Numbered from the stretch's first letter, positions 9,256 to 19,837 are shown. The stretch is 64,000 bases of DNA from Acinetobacter sp. SFB (GCF_001647545.1 NZ_LSZH01000014.1:160827-224826), one strand, 5' to 3'. Notes: a model not told the origin generated them from the sequence alone. Program-made: numbers and translations.

Positions 9256-10374
9256 TTAGCGCAATTTTAAGGTCATTAAGCCTAAAACTACCAGCATAAT
9301 CGTGATAATCCAGAAACGAATTACCACCTGGGTTTCACGCCAGCCTTTTTTCTCGTAATGGTGATGTAGCGGCGCCATCAGGAATACACGTTTATTTCGC
9401 ATACGCAGTGAACCAATTTGCAGGAATACCGAAATGGCTTCAACCACAAACACACCGCCCATAATCGCAAACACGATTTCTTGGCGAACCATCACCGCAA
9501 TTGTACCCAACATTGCACCCAAAGATAATGCACCGACATCACCCATAAACACTTGAGCTGGATGTGCGTTATACCAAAGGAATGCCAGACCTGCACCAAT
9601 CATTGCTGCACAGATCACCACCAGTTCAGATGAATATTTCACATACGGCATATGCAGATAATTAGCAAACCGAATATCACCTGCAAGGTAGGCAAACACT
9701 CCCAACCCTGCTGCAACAAGGACGATTGGCATAATCGCCAAACCATCCAGACCATCCGTCAGATTGACTGCATTGGATGCACCGTTAATCACCAGATAAG
9801 TAAAGATAATAAAACCGATACCCAATGGAATAGCGGACAAAGGAATACTGATATTTTTAAAGAATGGAATCAGCAGATCCAGCATATTCGCAGTATGCAC
9901 AGGATTCGCCTGCTGCATTGCAATCACATACAGCGCAATACCTGCACCTAAAGAACCGACTGAAGTCCAAAAGAATTTTTTCTTCGCAGGCAAGCCAGCA
10001 TTATCTTTATAACGGACTTTAATCCAGTCATCTGCCCAACCCACGGCACCAAAAATTACCATCACCGCAAGTACAATCCAGACATAGGGATTGGATAAAT
10101 CGGCCCAAAGCAAGGTTGAAATACCAATCGAAAGCAGGATCAATACCCCACCCATAGTTGGTGTACCCATTTTCTTGGCATGACCTTCAGGAGCAAATGA
10201 ACTGACTGCTTGGCCGTATTTGAGTGCTTGTAGCTTACGGATCATCACCGGCCCCAAGACCAGTCCAATAGTCAATGCGGTTAAGACACTGAGCAAAGCA
10301 CGTAATGTTAAATAACGAACCACCTGAAACGAGCTGTTATAACCCGCCAGTTGTTCAAATAGCCATAACAGCAT
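9256..10374 (-). CDS. mraY: Phospho-N-acetylmuramoyl-pentapeptide transferase MraY
   Basis: Polytopic inner-membrane enzyme that transfers phospho-MurNAc-pentapeptide to undecaprenyl phosphate, forming lipid I. The 372-residue protein shows about ten hydrophobic helices and the family signatures [42 protein letters not shown], and the C-terminal histidine segment [12 protein letters not shown]. Its start and the murF stop interlock as TAATG. A terminator follows, so the division cluster stops here instead of continuing into ftsW and murG. Confidence 0.97.
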   Translation of the reverse strand: MLLWLFEQLAGYNSSFQVVRYLTLRALLSVLTALTIGLVLGPVMIRKLQALKYGQAVSSFAPEGHAKKMGTPTMGGVLILLSIGISTLLWADLSNPYVWIVLAVMVIFGAVGWADDWIKVRYKDNAGLPAKKKFFWTSVGSLGAGIALYVIAMQQANPVHTANMLDLLIPFFKNISIPLSAIPLGIGFIIFTYLVINGASNAVNLTDGLDGLAIMPIVLVAAGLGVFAYLAGDIRFANYLHMPYVKYSSELVVICAAMIGAGLAFLWYNAHPAQVFMGDVGALSLGAMLGTIAVMVRQEIVFAIMGGVFVVEAISVFLQIGSLRMRNKRVFLMAPLHHHYEKKGWRETQVVIRFWIITIMLVVLGLMTLKLR

Positions 10375-11780
10375 TAAAGTTTCTCCATCAAATCAGCCAT
10401 CAATGTTTCCATATGGGTATAACGAGAACCTTTGAACAGGAAACTCATGGATTGAGGTTGATGTGTTTCAATTAGACTCAGCAAGAAAGGAAGCGCTTGT
10501 TCCTGAGTCAGGAAAGCCTGCATTTTTTTACCATATTGGGTACTGCGTGCGCCTTCCTGAGTGGCAGGTGAAAACTCACCTACAGCCACCACAAAATTGA
10601 CGCCTGTCGCAACCAGATCTCGACCCAGCATATAATGTTGTTGTGCCGCACTTGCGCCTAATTCACCAATATCACCAATCACCATCACTTTTATCCCCTC
10701 TTGCTGCGCAAGCACTTCAGCTGCTGCACGCATCGAGGTCGGATTGGCGTTGTAGGTATCATCAATGAATAAATGTTTTTTAGCTGAAATAAAATTCAAG
10801 CGACCTTTGGCACCTGTCGCCTGTTCCAGACCGGTCACAATATCATCCAACGCAATATCCATTGCGAGTGCGAAGGCGGTCGCAGCAGTGGCATTTTGCA
10901 CATTATGCTCACCGGCAAAGGGCAGGTTGACCTGGCGTACCCCATTCGGTGTATTTAAAGTAAAACTGGATGATTGCGGATGCAATTCAATTTCCGTTGC
11001 AAAAACATCGCCCTTATCACCAAAGCTTAATACCTGTTCGGTTTGTACCGCTTGACGGATCGTATCGGTAAAATCATCTGCAGCCGGAATAATCGAGGTG
11101 CCGGTTTTGGCGATATGCGCATAAATTTCAGATTTAGCCCGACAGATCCCATCGCGTCCACCAAACTCACCCAAATGCGCCGTACCAATGTTAATGATCC
11201 CAGCAACATGCGGTTGAACCAGATTTGAGGTGTAATCAATTTCACCTTGATGACTCGCACCGAGTTCCATCACGGCATATTGATGTTCAGCACGAAGCTC
11301 GAGCAACATCACCGGCACACCCAAATCATTATTCAGGTTTCCACGAGTAATCAAAGTGGGTGCCAAGCGCGATAAAATACTACCGAGCATTTCTTTGGTG
11401 GTGGTCTTACCGCTACTGCCGGTCAGCGCAATCACTTTCAATTGTGGATTTTGCGCACGGCGATATGCGCCTAAATGACCGAGGGCCAAACGCGTATCTG
11501 CAACCACCAGTTGGCAAATATCTGCATCGACCGGATGACTGACTATAGCAATTTCGCAACCCTGTGCTGCGACTAGAGCAATAAAATCATGTGCATCAAA
11601 ACGCTCGCCTTGCAGGGCTAAAAAAGCATCAGCTTTTTCAGCCTCACGGGAATCCGTTAAAATCCGTTTAATGTCGCCTTGAGGCACTTTCTCATTCAAC
11701 CAGTAACCTTGTGTGGCATCCGCAAGCTGTGCAGCTGTCCACGGCTCTAAAGGCACTGTACTGGTGGTCGATGTATGCAT
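10374..11780 (-). CDS. murF: UDP-MurNAc-tripeptide--D-Ala-D-Ala ligase MurF
   Basis: Cytoplasmic Mur ligase that adds D-Ala-D-Ala to UDP-MurNAc-tripeptide. The substrate-binding N-terminal domain contains [20 protein letters not shown]. The ATP P-loop is [14 protein letters not shown], with the central motif [12 protein letters not shown], and the C-terminal ligase domain has [13 protein letters not shown] and GDIGELG. The 468-residue length is typical. It lies 9 bp downstream of murE. Confidence 0.96.
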   Translation of the reverse strand: MHTSTTSTVPLEPWTAAQLADATQGYWLNEKVPQGDIKRILTDSREAEKADAFLALQGERFDAHDFIALVAAQGCEIAIVSHPVDADICQLVVADTRLALGHLGAYRRAQNPQLKVIALTGSSGKTTTKEMLGSILSRLAPTLITRGNLNNDLGVPVMLLELRAEHQYAVMELGASHQGEIDYTSNLVQPHVAGIINIGTAHLGEFGGRDGICRAKSEIYAHIAKTGTSIIPAADDFTDTIRQAVQTEQVLSFGDKGDVFATEIELHPQSSSFTLNTPNGVRQVNLPFAGEHNVQNATAATAFALAMDIALDDIVTGLEQATGAKGRLNFISAKKHLFIDDTYNANPTSMRAAAEVLAQQEGIKVMVIGDIGELGASAAQQHYMLGRDLVATGVNFVVAVGEFSPATQEGARSTQYGKKMQAFLTQEQALPFLLSLIETHQPQSMSFLFKGSRYTHMETLMADLMEKL

Positions 11781-11789
11781 GGTTGTTTC

Positions 11790-13286
11790 CTATTGAGCCG
11801 GATAAGCTGAATCTGCTGTGTGATGTTGGGTAGCAATTGCCGATTGCACTTCGATTACATCATCAAACCAGTGACGCACACCGTCAATTTCTTGATAATT
11901 TTCATGACCTTTACCTGCAATAACGACAATATCGCCTGCTTGGGCTTTTTGCACGGCAAATTTAATCGCTTCACGACGGTCACGAATTTCATGCACCGCA
12001 TATGCTGAAAAATCGATACCCGCTTTCATGTCAGCAAAGATTTGTTCTGGATTTTCAGTACGTGGATTATCTGAAGTAATCAAGGCAATATCTGCGCCAT
12101 TGAGTGCTGCTTGAGTCATGAGTGGACGCTTGCCACGATCACGATCTCCACCACAGCCAAATACTGCCCACAACTGATTGGATACATGACGTTTTAAGGT
12201 TTTGAGTACCTGAATTAAGGCATCTGGTGTATGGGCATAATCCACCACAAATAATCGATCTTCGTCACGAATCACCTGCATCCGACCCGGCGCACCTTTC
12301 AATTGTGCAATGGTTGAAATCAGTGTAGCAAGATCAAAGCCAGCTTGCTCCGCAGTCACCAAACTTGCCACTAGGTTTTCGATATTAAAGTGACCCAGCA
12401 ATGGACTCTGAACGTCAAACTCACCCTGTTGGGTAATCAATTTAAAGTGTGCACCATTTAAACTGTATTGAATATTTTCAACCTGATAATCCGCTGGCTG
12501 CGTGGTTGAATAAGTCAGAATTTTCGGTTGTGCAGGATTGGTTTTTGCTGCATCAATCATGATCTGGGCATGTTCATCATCGATATTGATAATTGCCACT
12601 TTCAAAGTTGGAAATTTGAATAAGCGTGACTTGGCTTCAGCATAGGCTTCAAGCGTACCGTGATAATCCAGATGATCACGGCTTAAATTACTGTAGGCTG
12701 CAATTTCAATATCACAGCCATTTAAACGGCCTTGTTCCAGACCATGTGAGCTGGCTTCAATCGCAGCAAATTCAGCACCTTGCTGTGCATAGCTATGCAA
12801 GGCATTTTGCAGGTGTAATGCATCTAATGTGGTATGCGAAGACGCTTCCAGATTCGGTAAAATCCCGTTACCCGTGGTTCCCATTACTGCACATTTTTTT
12901 CCCTGCAACATTAATAATTCAGCAACAAGTCGTGAGATGGTGGTTTTACCATTGGTTCCTGTCACCGCAAGAATTCGGGGCGCTGGTATGGGCTGAGTCG
13001 CTTGTAAATATTGCTTTTGCCACGCTCCCATCAGATGACGGACATTCGGCACAACCACACTATTATCCAAGCCTAAATCGGCTTCACTCACCACAGCCAT
13101 AGCACCGTTTGCCAAAGCTGACTGTGCAAACTGCAAGGTTTTTTGCGGTTGAGAAAAACTATTCAGGGCAATAAAAATTTGCCCTGACTCAACGTTACGG
13201 CTATCTAAAGCAAAGCCACTGAATGGTTTGGTCATCCATTCAGTGATTTTGTCAGCGGTGTAGAGATCTTGAAATGTAATGGACAT
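11790..13286 (-). CDS. murE: UDP-MurNAc-tripeptide synthetase MurE (meso-DAP adding)
   Basis: Cytoplasmic ligase that adds meso-diaminopimelate to UDP-MurNAc-L-Ala-D-Glu. The sequence shows DSRNVESGQIFIAL (uridine binding), the P-loop VTGTNGKTTISR, ASSHGLEQGRL, and VVDYAHTPDAL. It also has the meso-DAP-specific DNPR motif in SDNPRTENP, rather than the lysine-type motif. The gene lies 10 bp downstream of ftsI and 9 bp upstream of murF in the same operon. Confidence 0.96.
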   Translation of the reverse strand: MSITFQDLYTADKITEWMTKPFSGFALDSRNVESGQIFIALNSFSQPQKTLQFAQSALANGAMAVVSEADLGLDNSVVVPNVRHLMGAWQKQYLQATQPIPAPRILAVTGTNGKTTISRLVAELLMLQGKKCAVMGTTGNGILPNLEASSHTTLDALHLQNALHSYAQQGAEFAAIEASSHGLEQGRLNGCDIEIAAYSNLSRDHLDYHGTLEAYAEAKSRLFKFPTLKVAIINIDDEHAQIMIDAAKTNPAQPKILTYSTTQPADYQVENIQYSLNGAHFKLITQQGEFDVQSPLLGHFNIENLVASLVTAEQAGFDLATLISTIAQLKGAPGRMQVIRDEDRLFVVDYAHTPDALIQVLKTLKRHVSNQLWAVFGCGGDRDRGKRPLMTQAALNGADIALITSDNPRTENPEQIFADMKAGIDFSAYAVHEIRDRREAIKFAVQKAQAGDIVVIAGKGHENYQEIDGVRHWFDDVIEVQSAIATQHHTADSAYPAQ

Positions 13287-13296
13287 TCATCACCTG

Positions 13297-15120
13297 TTAC
13301 TGAATTTTGGGAATATCTAAAGGTCTATCTAAAGGCACATTCATTAAACGTAGCGATTCTTGCATGACCCGTGCGAATACAGGCGCAGATACCGTCCCCC
13401 CATAGTAAGAACCTTGGGGATTTTCCACCACGACAATCATGGCCAAACGCGGATCGCTCACCGGTGCAACACCGGCAAATAAAGCACGATATTCGCTGGT
13501 TGAATAACCTTTACGGTCAGCACGTAGCTTATGTGCAGTACCCGTTTTACCGGCCACACGATAGCCCGGAATAGTGGCACGTGTAGCCGTTCCACCTGGC
13601 AATGTCGCTGTTTCCATCATCAACAATACTTGATCGGCAATTTTCGCATCAATGATTTGCTCACCCTTCGGAGGCTGGTCTAATTTATATAAACTTAAAG
13701 GAACCTTGACGCCTTTATTGGCAAGCATGGCATAGGCATCCGCAATTTGCAGCACGGTCGCATTCAGGCCATAACCGTAAGCCATGGTGCCCACTTCAGA
13801 GACATTCCATTTGCTGGGTGGCAAGATTAAGCCTCCACTTTCCCCCGGGAATTTCACTGCTGAACGCTGCCCCATTCCTACCCGCTTATAAAAAGTCGGT
13901 AAGGTGGCATAAGGCAAGGACAATGCAAGTTTCGCAACACCGACGTTCGATGATTTCTGGATAATGCCACCCAAAGTGAGTACGCCATAGTTATGCGTAT
14001 CACGAATGGTATGGTTGCCAATACGCATACTGCCCGGTGAAGTATTTACCACTGAGTTTGGCGTGTATTTGCCACTTTCCAGCGCCATAGCGACAGTCAA
14101 GGGTTTCATGGTCGAACCCGGTTCAAATGAATCGACCGCACCACGGTTACGCATGGCATCTTTATTGCCTAAACTTTTTTTATCGTTCGGGTTATAAGAC
14201 GGCCAACTGGTCATGGCCAGAATTTCACCCGTTTTGATATCTACTGCAATGGCAGTCGCTGAACGGGCATTATTGGCTACCCCTGCAGCAGTCAATTCAC
14301 GGTACATAATATATTGCAGACGAGAATCAATACTTAAGGTGATATTTTCCCCAGCTTCAACTTCTTTAGTCACTTCAGGATCTTTGAAACGATTGCCTTT
14401 TTTGTCGCGTACCACTTGTTGGGCGCCATCCTGCCCTGATAAAGCATCATTCAGCTGCATTTCCAGACCTTCGATCCCGATCCCTTCACTATTGGTCAAG
14501 CCAATAATTTGTGCATTCGGCTGAGGTTGAGGATAATAACGCTTATAGTTTTTCTCCGTATAAACGCCTTGGAACTCACGTTTGGCAATCAGTTCAGCCT
14601 GCTGCGGTGGAATTTCTTTTTGCAGAACCAAATAACGTGAACGAGGTTTCTCGTTCATTTTCTTTTTCAACTCGGCACGATCAATTCCCACTGCATCGGC
14701 AAGTTCATCCAGATTTAAGTTTTTATCCGGTAATTGACGTTTTAGCTTACGGTTAGTGGGATCTTTAGCCAGTTCAGCCGTAATCTCATCAAACTGTTTT
14801 TTAGTTTCAAAATAGTCCCGCGGATCAATCACCACTTTCATGACCGGCGTACTAATGGCCAAAGGTACACCATGACGATCATAAATCACGCCGCGCATCG
14901 CCTTGACCTTTTCCGTTCTTAAAATATTGGCATTGGCTTTGTTTTGCAAAAAGTCTTTATTGATAACCTGTACATAAAATGCACGACCCACTAAAGCTAT
15001 AAAGCAGAGTAAAACCACACTCCACATCAGATAAAAACGCCACATATCCACGCTTAGGGTGTTTTTATCCGTAATCGGCTGCTGCTTTTTACGCACTTGC
15101 TTGTTTCTGTTGTCCACCAT
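13297..15120 (-). CDS. ftsI: Septal peptidoglycan transpeptidase FtsI (PBP3)
   Basis: Class B PBP that cross-links septal peptidoglycan in the divisome. It has a cytoplasmic N-terminus rich in Lys/Gln, a single transmembrane helix around residues 30-50, and the PBP dimerisation domain with GRAFYVQV and RGVIYDRHG. The transpeptidase domain has STMK with the nucleophile at Ser336, SSN, and KTGTAHK. The length is 607 residues. It follows ftsL by 13 bp. Confidence 0.97.
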   Translation of the reverse strand: MVDNRNKQVRKKQQPITDKNTLSVDMWRFYLMWSVVLLCFIALVGRAFYVQVINKDFLQNKANANILRTEKVKAMRGVIYDRHGVPLAISTPVMKVVIDPRDYFETKKQFDEITAELAKDPTNRKLKRQLPDKNLNLDELADAVGIDRAELKKKMNEKPRSRYLVLQKEIPPQQAELIAKREFQGVYTEKNYKRYYPQPQPNAQIIGLTNSEGIGIEGLEMQLNDALSGQDGAQQVVRDKKGNRFKDPEVTKEVEAGENITLSIDSRLQYIMYRELTAAGVANNARSATAIAVDIKTGEILAMTSWPSYNPNDKKSLGNKDAMRNRGAVDSFEPGSTMKPLTVAMALESGKYTPNSVVNTSPGSMRIGNHTIRDTHNYGVLTLGGIIQKSSNVGVAKLALSLPYATLPTFYKRVGMGQRSAVKFPGESGGLILPPSKWNVSEVGTMAYGYGLNATVLQIADAYAMLANKGVKVPLSLYKLDQPPKGEQIIDAKIADQVLLMMETATLPGGTATRATIPGYRVAGKTGTAHKLRADRKGYSTSEYRALFAGVAPVSDPRLAMIVVVENPQGSYYGGTVSAPVFARVMQESLRLMNVPLDRPLDIPKIQ

Positions 15121-15133
15121 ATTACAGCTAGCC

Positions 15134-15466
15134 TTATTTTTTCTCGTCTGAAGTCATTGGTAAAGAAATTACAACTGTCTGTGCTGCAGGGGGTGAATAC
15201 ATGCGCAACTGCGTCACAGCACGTGTGCCAATCTGCGCGGTTGCACCAAAGGTTTGCTGCTCGATGAGCAAGCGCCCCCACTCTGCATTCAGGTCATCCT
15301 TTTCGCGCGTAAAAGAACTTAATTCACGATAATCATGACGATATTCAAAAACTTGAAACACCACCATAAGTGCGCTAAAAAAAACCAATACCAGTAAAAC
15401 GATATAACTGATGGTTTTTTTCATCGCCACTTTTTCTGTTTTCTTTTCAACAACTTCAGTTTTCAT
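15134..15466 (-). CDS. ftsL: Cell division protein FtsL
   Basis: Small bitopic divisome protein that acts with FtsB and FtsQ to control septal synthesis. The 110-residue product has a short charged N-terminus, one transmembrane helix at about residues 19-42 (ISYIVLLVLVFFSALMVVFQ), and a periplasmic coiled coil (SSFTREKDDLNAEWGRLLIE). Its start interlocks with the rsmH stop as TAATG. An internal ATG fourteen codons later (MKKTISY) is an alternative start, but the coupling favours the longer form. Position between rsmH and ftsI is diagnostic. Confidence 0.93.
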   Translation of the reverse strand: MKTEVVEKKTEKVAMKKTISYIVLLVLVFFSALMVVFQVFEYRHDYRELSSFTREKDDLNAEWGRLLIEQQTFGATAQIGTRAVTQLRMYSPPAAQTVVISLPMTSDEKK

Positions 15467-16389
15467 TATTCGCCTTTCGAAGCTAAGCGTTCTGCAACTC
15501 TAAGCCATGCACTACGTGAACGAAAATTGGCTTTAATCTCTTCTTCACTGGCACGTACTCGGGAAATTTTCTTTAAACGACGAGTATCTTCCCGTTCTTG
15601 TGGCATCCCCCAACTGGTATCTTCCGCTAAAGTCGATTCTTTTTGAATAAACTGTTTAATTAAACGATCTTCTAAGGAGTGGAAACTAATCACAGCCAAA
15701 CGCCCCCCAGTTTTTAGTACATCCACTGCTTGCGGCAAGAATGCTTCAATATCTTCTAATTCTTTATTAATGGCAATACGGATGCCCTGAAAAGTCCGGG
15801 TGGCTGCATGTTTATTTTTTTCCCATTTCGGATGGGCAACTTTCACAATTTCAGCCAGTTGTGCAGTCGTTTCAATATAACCCGCAGCTTTAATCGCTTT
15901 GGCAATACGGCGACTATAACGCTCTTCACCATATTGAAAAATAGCATTGGCCAAGGCTTCTTCTTCAATATTAACCAGCCATTCAGCCGCAGTCGGACCT
16001 TTTGAATTGTCCATCCGCATATCCAGTGGCCCATCTTTCATAAAGCTAAACCCGCGTTCAGCCTGATCGAGCTGCGGAGATGACACCCCTAAATCTGCCA
16101 TCACCCCATCAACCAAACCAATGCCACGCGCTTCAAGTTCTTGTTTTAAATCGGCAAAACTGGCATGAATAATTTTAAACCGTGAATCTTCTTGCTCTAA
16201 TATTGCTGCAGCTTCCAACGCTTGCGGATCTTTATCAAAGCCGTATACACGTGCATTTTCATCTAATTTAGAAAGCAAAAAACGGGTATGACCACCTCGG
16301 CCAAAAGTACCATCGACATAAATTCCTGTATTTCGATCTGCCAATAAGGCATCAACAGTTTCGTGAAGTAATACAGAAATATGCGACAT
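15466..16389 (-). CDS. rsmH: 16S rRNA m4C1402 methyltransferase RsmH
   Basis: SAM-dependent N4-methyltransferase for C1402 of 16S rRNA. Family motifs include HISVLLHETVDAL at the N-terminus, YVDGTFGRGGHTR in the SAM site, GVMADLGVSSPQLDQAERGFSF, TRTFQGIRIAINKELE, and ISFHSLEDRLIKQF. It heads the rsmH-ftsL-ftsI-murE-murF-mraY operon. No mraZ reading frame is visible upstream; the next 515 bp hold no convincing gene. Confidence 0.96.
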   Translation of the reverse strand: MSHISVLLHETVDALLADRNTGIYVDGTFGRGGHTRFLLSKLDENARVYGFDKDPQALEAAAILEQEDSRFKIIHASFADLKQELEARGIGLVDGVMADLGVSSPQLDQAERGFSFMKDGPLDMRMDNSKGPTAAEWLVNIEEEALANAIFQYGEERYSRRIAKAIKAAGYIETTAQLAEIVKVAHPKWEKNKHAATRTFQGIRIAINKELEDIEAFLPQAVDVLKTGGRLAVISFHSLEDRLIKQFIQKESTLAEDTSWGMPQEREDTRRLKKISRVRASEEEIKANFRSRSAWLRVAERLASKGE

Positions 16390-16904
16390 AAGGGTTCAAT
16401 CAATACTATGAAAAATTTAACTGCACATTATTACCTTGTTTTGATAAAGCTCCAAACGACTTTTTGTAGGGAAATATTACTTTCTATAGAGAAAACCGTT
16501 CTTGGATTTATGCAACGCAGATTTAAGTCATCTTTCATGTGCTCTTATCGCATTTTAACAGCTCAATACGGGTGCAAATTGTTTGTTAAAATCAGGCTTT
16601 TCCCCACACCAATGATCAACGACTCAAAGACCAAGCTGAATATTCTGGTTGTTTATCTTTGACAGGTCATTCAGATCTCTAGTTTTCTCATATCAAAATT
16701 AGAGCTACAGTATAATTCGGGCTTATTTTAAAACCTATCTCTAACAGCAAATTCAGACTAAAAATGATGACCATGGTTGAAGTCGGACGGGTCATTAATC
16801 AAAGTAAAGTTATATTTTCAATTCAAAATTTAATTTTAAAATATGTCCGATCAAAAATAAAAAAGCCCCCTATACAGGAGGCTTTTTTAGGCGAGATCAA
16901 GTAG
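16390..16904. other. 515-bp gene-free region upstream of rsmH
   Basis: No convincing coding sequence is seen. A 93-codon plus-strand frame (16381-16662) overlaps the rsmH start antisense and resembles no known family. Isolated promoter-like hexamers occur (TTGACA at 16659, TATAAT at 16711) but are not correctly spaced with each other. The rsmH promoter should lie here on the minus strand; I cannot place it. The right-hand end holds the terminator for the following sulfate-binding protein gene. Confidence 0.5.
16855..16889 (-). terminator. Terminator after sulfate-binding protein gene
   Basis: An 8-bp stem with one mismatch (AGCCCCCT/AGGAGGCT) and an ATACA loop is flanked by A-rich and T-rich runs on both sides, so it can work in both directions. 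It sits directly below the stop of the minus-strand gene at 16905. Confidence 0.75.
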
Positions 16905-17927
16905 TTATTTACGCGTGTTATAAATCTGATCGAAAGTTGCCCCATTCACAAAATGAGTTTTTTGCGCTTGAGCCCAGCCACCAAACACGTCATCAATGGT
17001 AAAGGTTTTAATTTTAGGGAATTGAGCAGAATATTTAGCGAGCACTTCTGGATTACGTGGACGGTAGAAATATTTTGCTGCCATTTCTTGACCCAATGGT
17101 GAGTACAAGTAATTGATATAGCCTTTGGCTAACCATTTATTGCCATCTTTTTCGACATTTTTATCCACAATTGCCACTGAAGGTTCAGTCAAAATTGACA
17201 TTGAAGGATAGATAATGTCGAACTTATTTTTACCTATGCTCTTTTGAGTCACCAGAGCTTCATTTTCCCAAGTCAGCAATACATCACCAATGCCACGTTC
17301 AGCAAAAGTGGTCATTGACGCGCGCGCAGCCGAGTCCATTACTTTTACGTTATGGTACATTTTACCCACGAACTCTTTGGCTTTAGCATCAGTACCACCC
17401 GGTTGCTTAAGTGCATACCCCCAAGCAGACAGATATACCCAACGTGGCAACCCACCAGTTTTCGGATTTGGGGTAATAATTTGTACGCCCGGTTTGGTTA
17501 AATCAGACCAGTCTTTAATTTGTTTTGGATTGCCTTTACGCACCATAAATACGATGGTAGAGGTATAAGGTGCAGAGTTATATGGAAACTCTTTTTGCCA
17601 ACCCGGCTGGATTTGACCTGATTTAACAATTTCTTCAATATCATTGGCCAAAGCCAGGGTCACCACATCAGCTTGTAAGCCATCTACCACTGAACGCGCT
17701 TGTTTACCTGAACCACCGTGCGACTGTTTGAAATTTACCGTATGACCGGTACGTTGTTTCCAGTAAGCCCCAAATGATTTATTAAATTCATCATAAAATT
17801 CACGGGTTGCATCATAAGATACATTTAAAAATTCACGATCTGCTGCCTGAGCAGTGGTTGCAGTAAATGCAATGCCGGTTGCCAGCAATGCCGCACTGAA
17901 TAACGCTTTAAATTGATTTTTCATCAC
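16905..17927 (-). CDS. Sulfate ABC transporter substrate-binding protein, copy 1
   Basis: Periplasmic sulfate/thiosulfate-binding component of a CysTWA-type importer. There is a Sec signal peptide (MMKNQFKALFSAALLATG...AQA). The mature family segments are [65 protein letters not shown], and DVLLTWENEA. The length is 340 residues. The permease and ATPase genes are not adjacent. It is a tandem paralogue of the gene at 18169, and most of the mature chain aligns without gaps. Sbp versus CysP cannot be settled by eye. Confidence 0.93.
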   Translation of the reverse strand: MMKNQFKALFSAALLATGIAFTATTAQAADREFLNVSYDATREFYDEFNKSFGAYWKQRTGHTVNFKQSHGGSGKQARSVVDGLQADVVTLALANDIEEIVKSGQIQPGWQKEFPYNSAPYTSTIVFMVRKGNPKQIKDWSDLTKPGVQIITPNPKTGGLPRWVYLSAWGYALKQPGGTDAKAKEFVGKMYHNVKVMDSAARASMTTFAERGIGDVLLTWENEALVTQKSIGKNKFDIIYPSMSILTEPSVAIVDKNVEKDGNKWLAKGYINYLYSPLGQEMAAKYFYRPRNPEVLAKYSAQFPKIKTFTIDDVFGGWAQAQKTHFVNGATFDQIYNTRK

Positions 17928-18109
17928 AGTACAGACTAGTTATCTTCATTACTGCTAAATATATGAAATAAAATCATAAATCGCAATGAATTAAACCCTT
18001 GTGCATTCAGCCAAATACTTCACCATAATATTAAATACATGTTTCTATTCAAAATAAATTAAACAGTTTACTTATTTCGCATATATACTGTTTTCTGAAT
18101 TATATATGC

Positions 18110-18135
18110 AAAAAACGGATAATAATCATTATCCG
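18110..18135 (-). terminator. Terminator after second sulfate-binding protein gene
   Basis: A perfect 8-bp stem CGGATAAT/ATTATCCG with an AATC loop is followed on the minus strand by six T residues. It lies 34 bp below the stop at 18169 and separates the two paralogous genes into different transcription units. Confidence 0.8.
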
Positions 18136-18168
18136 CTTCTGCTAAAAATCTTTAACCATCAATTAAAT

Positions 18169-19170
18169 TTAGTTTTTCTCACTATAAATCTGATCGAAAA
18201 TCGCACCATTCACAAAGTGGGTTTTTTGAGCTTTAGCCCAGCCACCAAACACATCACCAATGGTAAACAGTTTGATTTTTGGAAATTGCGCCGCATATTT
18301 TGCTGCGATTTGCGGATTACGTGGACGGAAGAAATATTGTGCAGCCAAATCCTGTCCCTTGGGTGAATATAAATAATTCAGGTAACCTTTAGCTAAATTA
18401 CGGTTACCATCTTTATCCACATTTTTATCGACAATCGCGACCGATGGCTCTGCCAAAATTGAAATAGAGGGATAAATAATCTGATATTTATCTTTACCCA
18501 AACCCTGAGTTGCCAGTAAGGCCTCATTTTCCCAAGACAACAACACATCGCCAATGCCACGTTCCGCAAAAGTGGTTAATGAACCACGTGCACCCGAATC
18601 CAGCACTTTCACGTTTTGATAAAGCTTTTTCACCAACTCTTTGGCTTTGGCATCGTTACCGCCCGGTTGTTTTAGCGCATAGCCCCAAGCCGAAAGATAA
18701 ATCCAGCGTGGCGCGCCACCTGTTTTAGGATTTGGCGTGATAATTTCTACCCCTGGCTTGGTTAAATCATTCCAGTCTTTAATATTTTTAGGATTGCCTT
18801 TGCGTACCAAAAACACCACAGTCGAGGTATAAGGTGCTGAATTATTCGGGAACTGTTTTTGCCAGTTTTTATTGATTAAACCTGCATTTACAATTTCTTC
18901 TATATCATTGGCCAAAGCCAGAGTCACCACATCAGCTTGTAAACCATCAATCACGGAACGCGCTTGCTTGCCTGAACCGCCATGGGATTGTTTGAAATTC
19001 ACTTCTTGTCCAGTTCGCTGTTTCCAGAAATCACCAAATGCCTGATTATATTCTTGATAAAATTCACGCGTCGGATCATAGGAAACGTTGAGAAAATCTT
19101 TTGCAGCGAAGCTATGTGACGTGATTCCCCCTAATACCGCCAAAATTGTAGATGCTATTATTTTTTTCAT
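18169..19170 (-). CDS. Sulfate ABC transporter substrate-binding protein, copy 2
   Basis: Periplasmic sulfate-binding protein, paralogous to the gene at 16905. The start is placed at ATG 19168-19170, giving [20 protein letters not shown], a clean signal peptide ending near SFA|AKD. The upstream frame start at 19203 would add an eleven-residue charged leader and is unlikely. The mature protein keeps [52 protein letters not shown], and [10 protein letters not shown]. The gene has its own terminator and a long AT-rich upstream region, so it is probably expressed separately from copy 1. Confidence 0.93.
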   Translation of the reverse strand: MKKIIASTILAVLGGITSHSFAAKDFLNVSYDPTREFYQEYNQAFGDFWKQRTGQEVNFKQSHGGSGKQARSVIDGLQADVVTLALANDIEEIVNAGLINKNWQKQFPNNSAPYTSTVVFLVRKGNPKNIKDWNDLTKPGVEIITPNPKTGGAPRWIYLSAWGYALKQPGGNDAKAKELVKKLYQNVKVLDSGARGSLTTFAERGIGDVLLSWENEALLATQGLGKDKYQIIYPSISILAEPSVAIVDKNVDKDGNRNLAKGYLNYLYSPKGQDLAAQYFFRPRNPQIAAKYAAQFPKIKLFTIGDVFGGWAKAQKTHFVNGAIFDQIYSEKN

Positions 19171-19534
19171 GATTTTAAACTCGTACTTAATGATTAAAAG
19201 CACTATATAAATCTAAAATATTTTTAACAATCATATGTTTATATTGTTTTATTGATTAAAAATCAGTTTTATGGATATCTACTAAAATGCTTTTCTATGC
19301 ATTTTTAATACTAAAAGACTCATAAACCAGTATGAATCTTCATCTTTGCTATAAATCTTCATGTTGTCTCCATAGTTATTTGATACAAAGGAGCTACATT
19401 GAATGGGTTTTTTATCCTTTTGTAAGAAAGTGTGACCCCATTCTACTTTTATATTTTTTTATGTGTTTAAATAGTATCACTAGAATATAAAAAGAAAATC
19501 TAGAGAGTTCCAGACCAGAAAGGGGGATGTGGAA
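19171..19534. other. AT-rich intergenic region between divergent genes
   Basis: This region should hold the promoters of the sulfate-binding gene (minus) and the small exported protein gene (plus). A ten-codon plus-strand frame, ATG at 19403 to TGA at 19435, is preceded by GGAG at 9-nt spacing and could be a leader peptide, but nothing else supports it. No other structure is evident. Confidence 0.35.
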
Positions 19535-19837
19535 ATGAAATTTACACCAGTTATAACAGCATTGAGTTTAAGTCTAACTTTAAGCTTGATGGCTCAAGTC
19601 GGTCATACAGCTGCCATTAAAGCCACCGATGCCAAAATCAGTGTTTTACCTGAAAAAACATCGCTGATTGAAAAAGCGTTACAACAACAAAAGCAAGGTT
19701 CAAATACTTTCCGTAATGACAATGATTTAAAAGTCCTGACTGAAATTAAAGCTGCACCTACACAAAGCTTTTTTGCTGCTCAAAATCAAAAATTCAGCCG
19801 TTTTGTCCAAGTATTTTTCCCGCAAAATAATTCTTAA
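19535..19837 (+). CDS. Small exported protein, function unknown
   Basis: The 100-residue product has a signal peptide (MKFTPVITALSLSLTLSLMAQVGHTA) and a short, polar mature region with EKTSLIEKALQQQKQG and an Arg/Phe-rich C-terminus. The start is set at ATG 19535 because AGGGGG lies eight bases upstream; a GTG six bases earlier is too close to that ribosome-binding site. It is monocistronic, flanked by a long AT-rich upstream region and a terminator before gltX. I do not recognise the family. Confidence 0.65.
   Translation: MKFTPVITALSLSLTLSLMAQVGHTAAIKATDAKISVLPEKTSLIEKALQQQKQGSNTFRNDNDLKVLTEIKAAPTQSFFAAQNQKFSRFVQVFFPQNNS

Noticed and set aside
16381..16662. 93-codon plus-strand frame upstream of rsmH
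   Set aside because: It overlaps the rsmH start antisense, has no family resemblance and no convincing ribosome-binding site.
16659..16716. TTGACA and TATAAT upstream of rsmH as one promoter
   Set aside because: They are 46 bp apart and on the strand away from rsmH, so they cannot form a standard promoter pair.
19403..19435. Ten-codon leader peptide with a GGAG site
   Set aside because: Too short, with no attenuator structure linked to it; noted only within the gap description.
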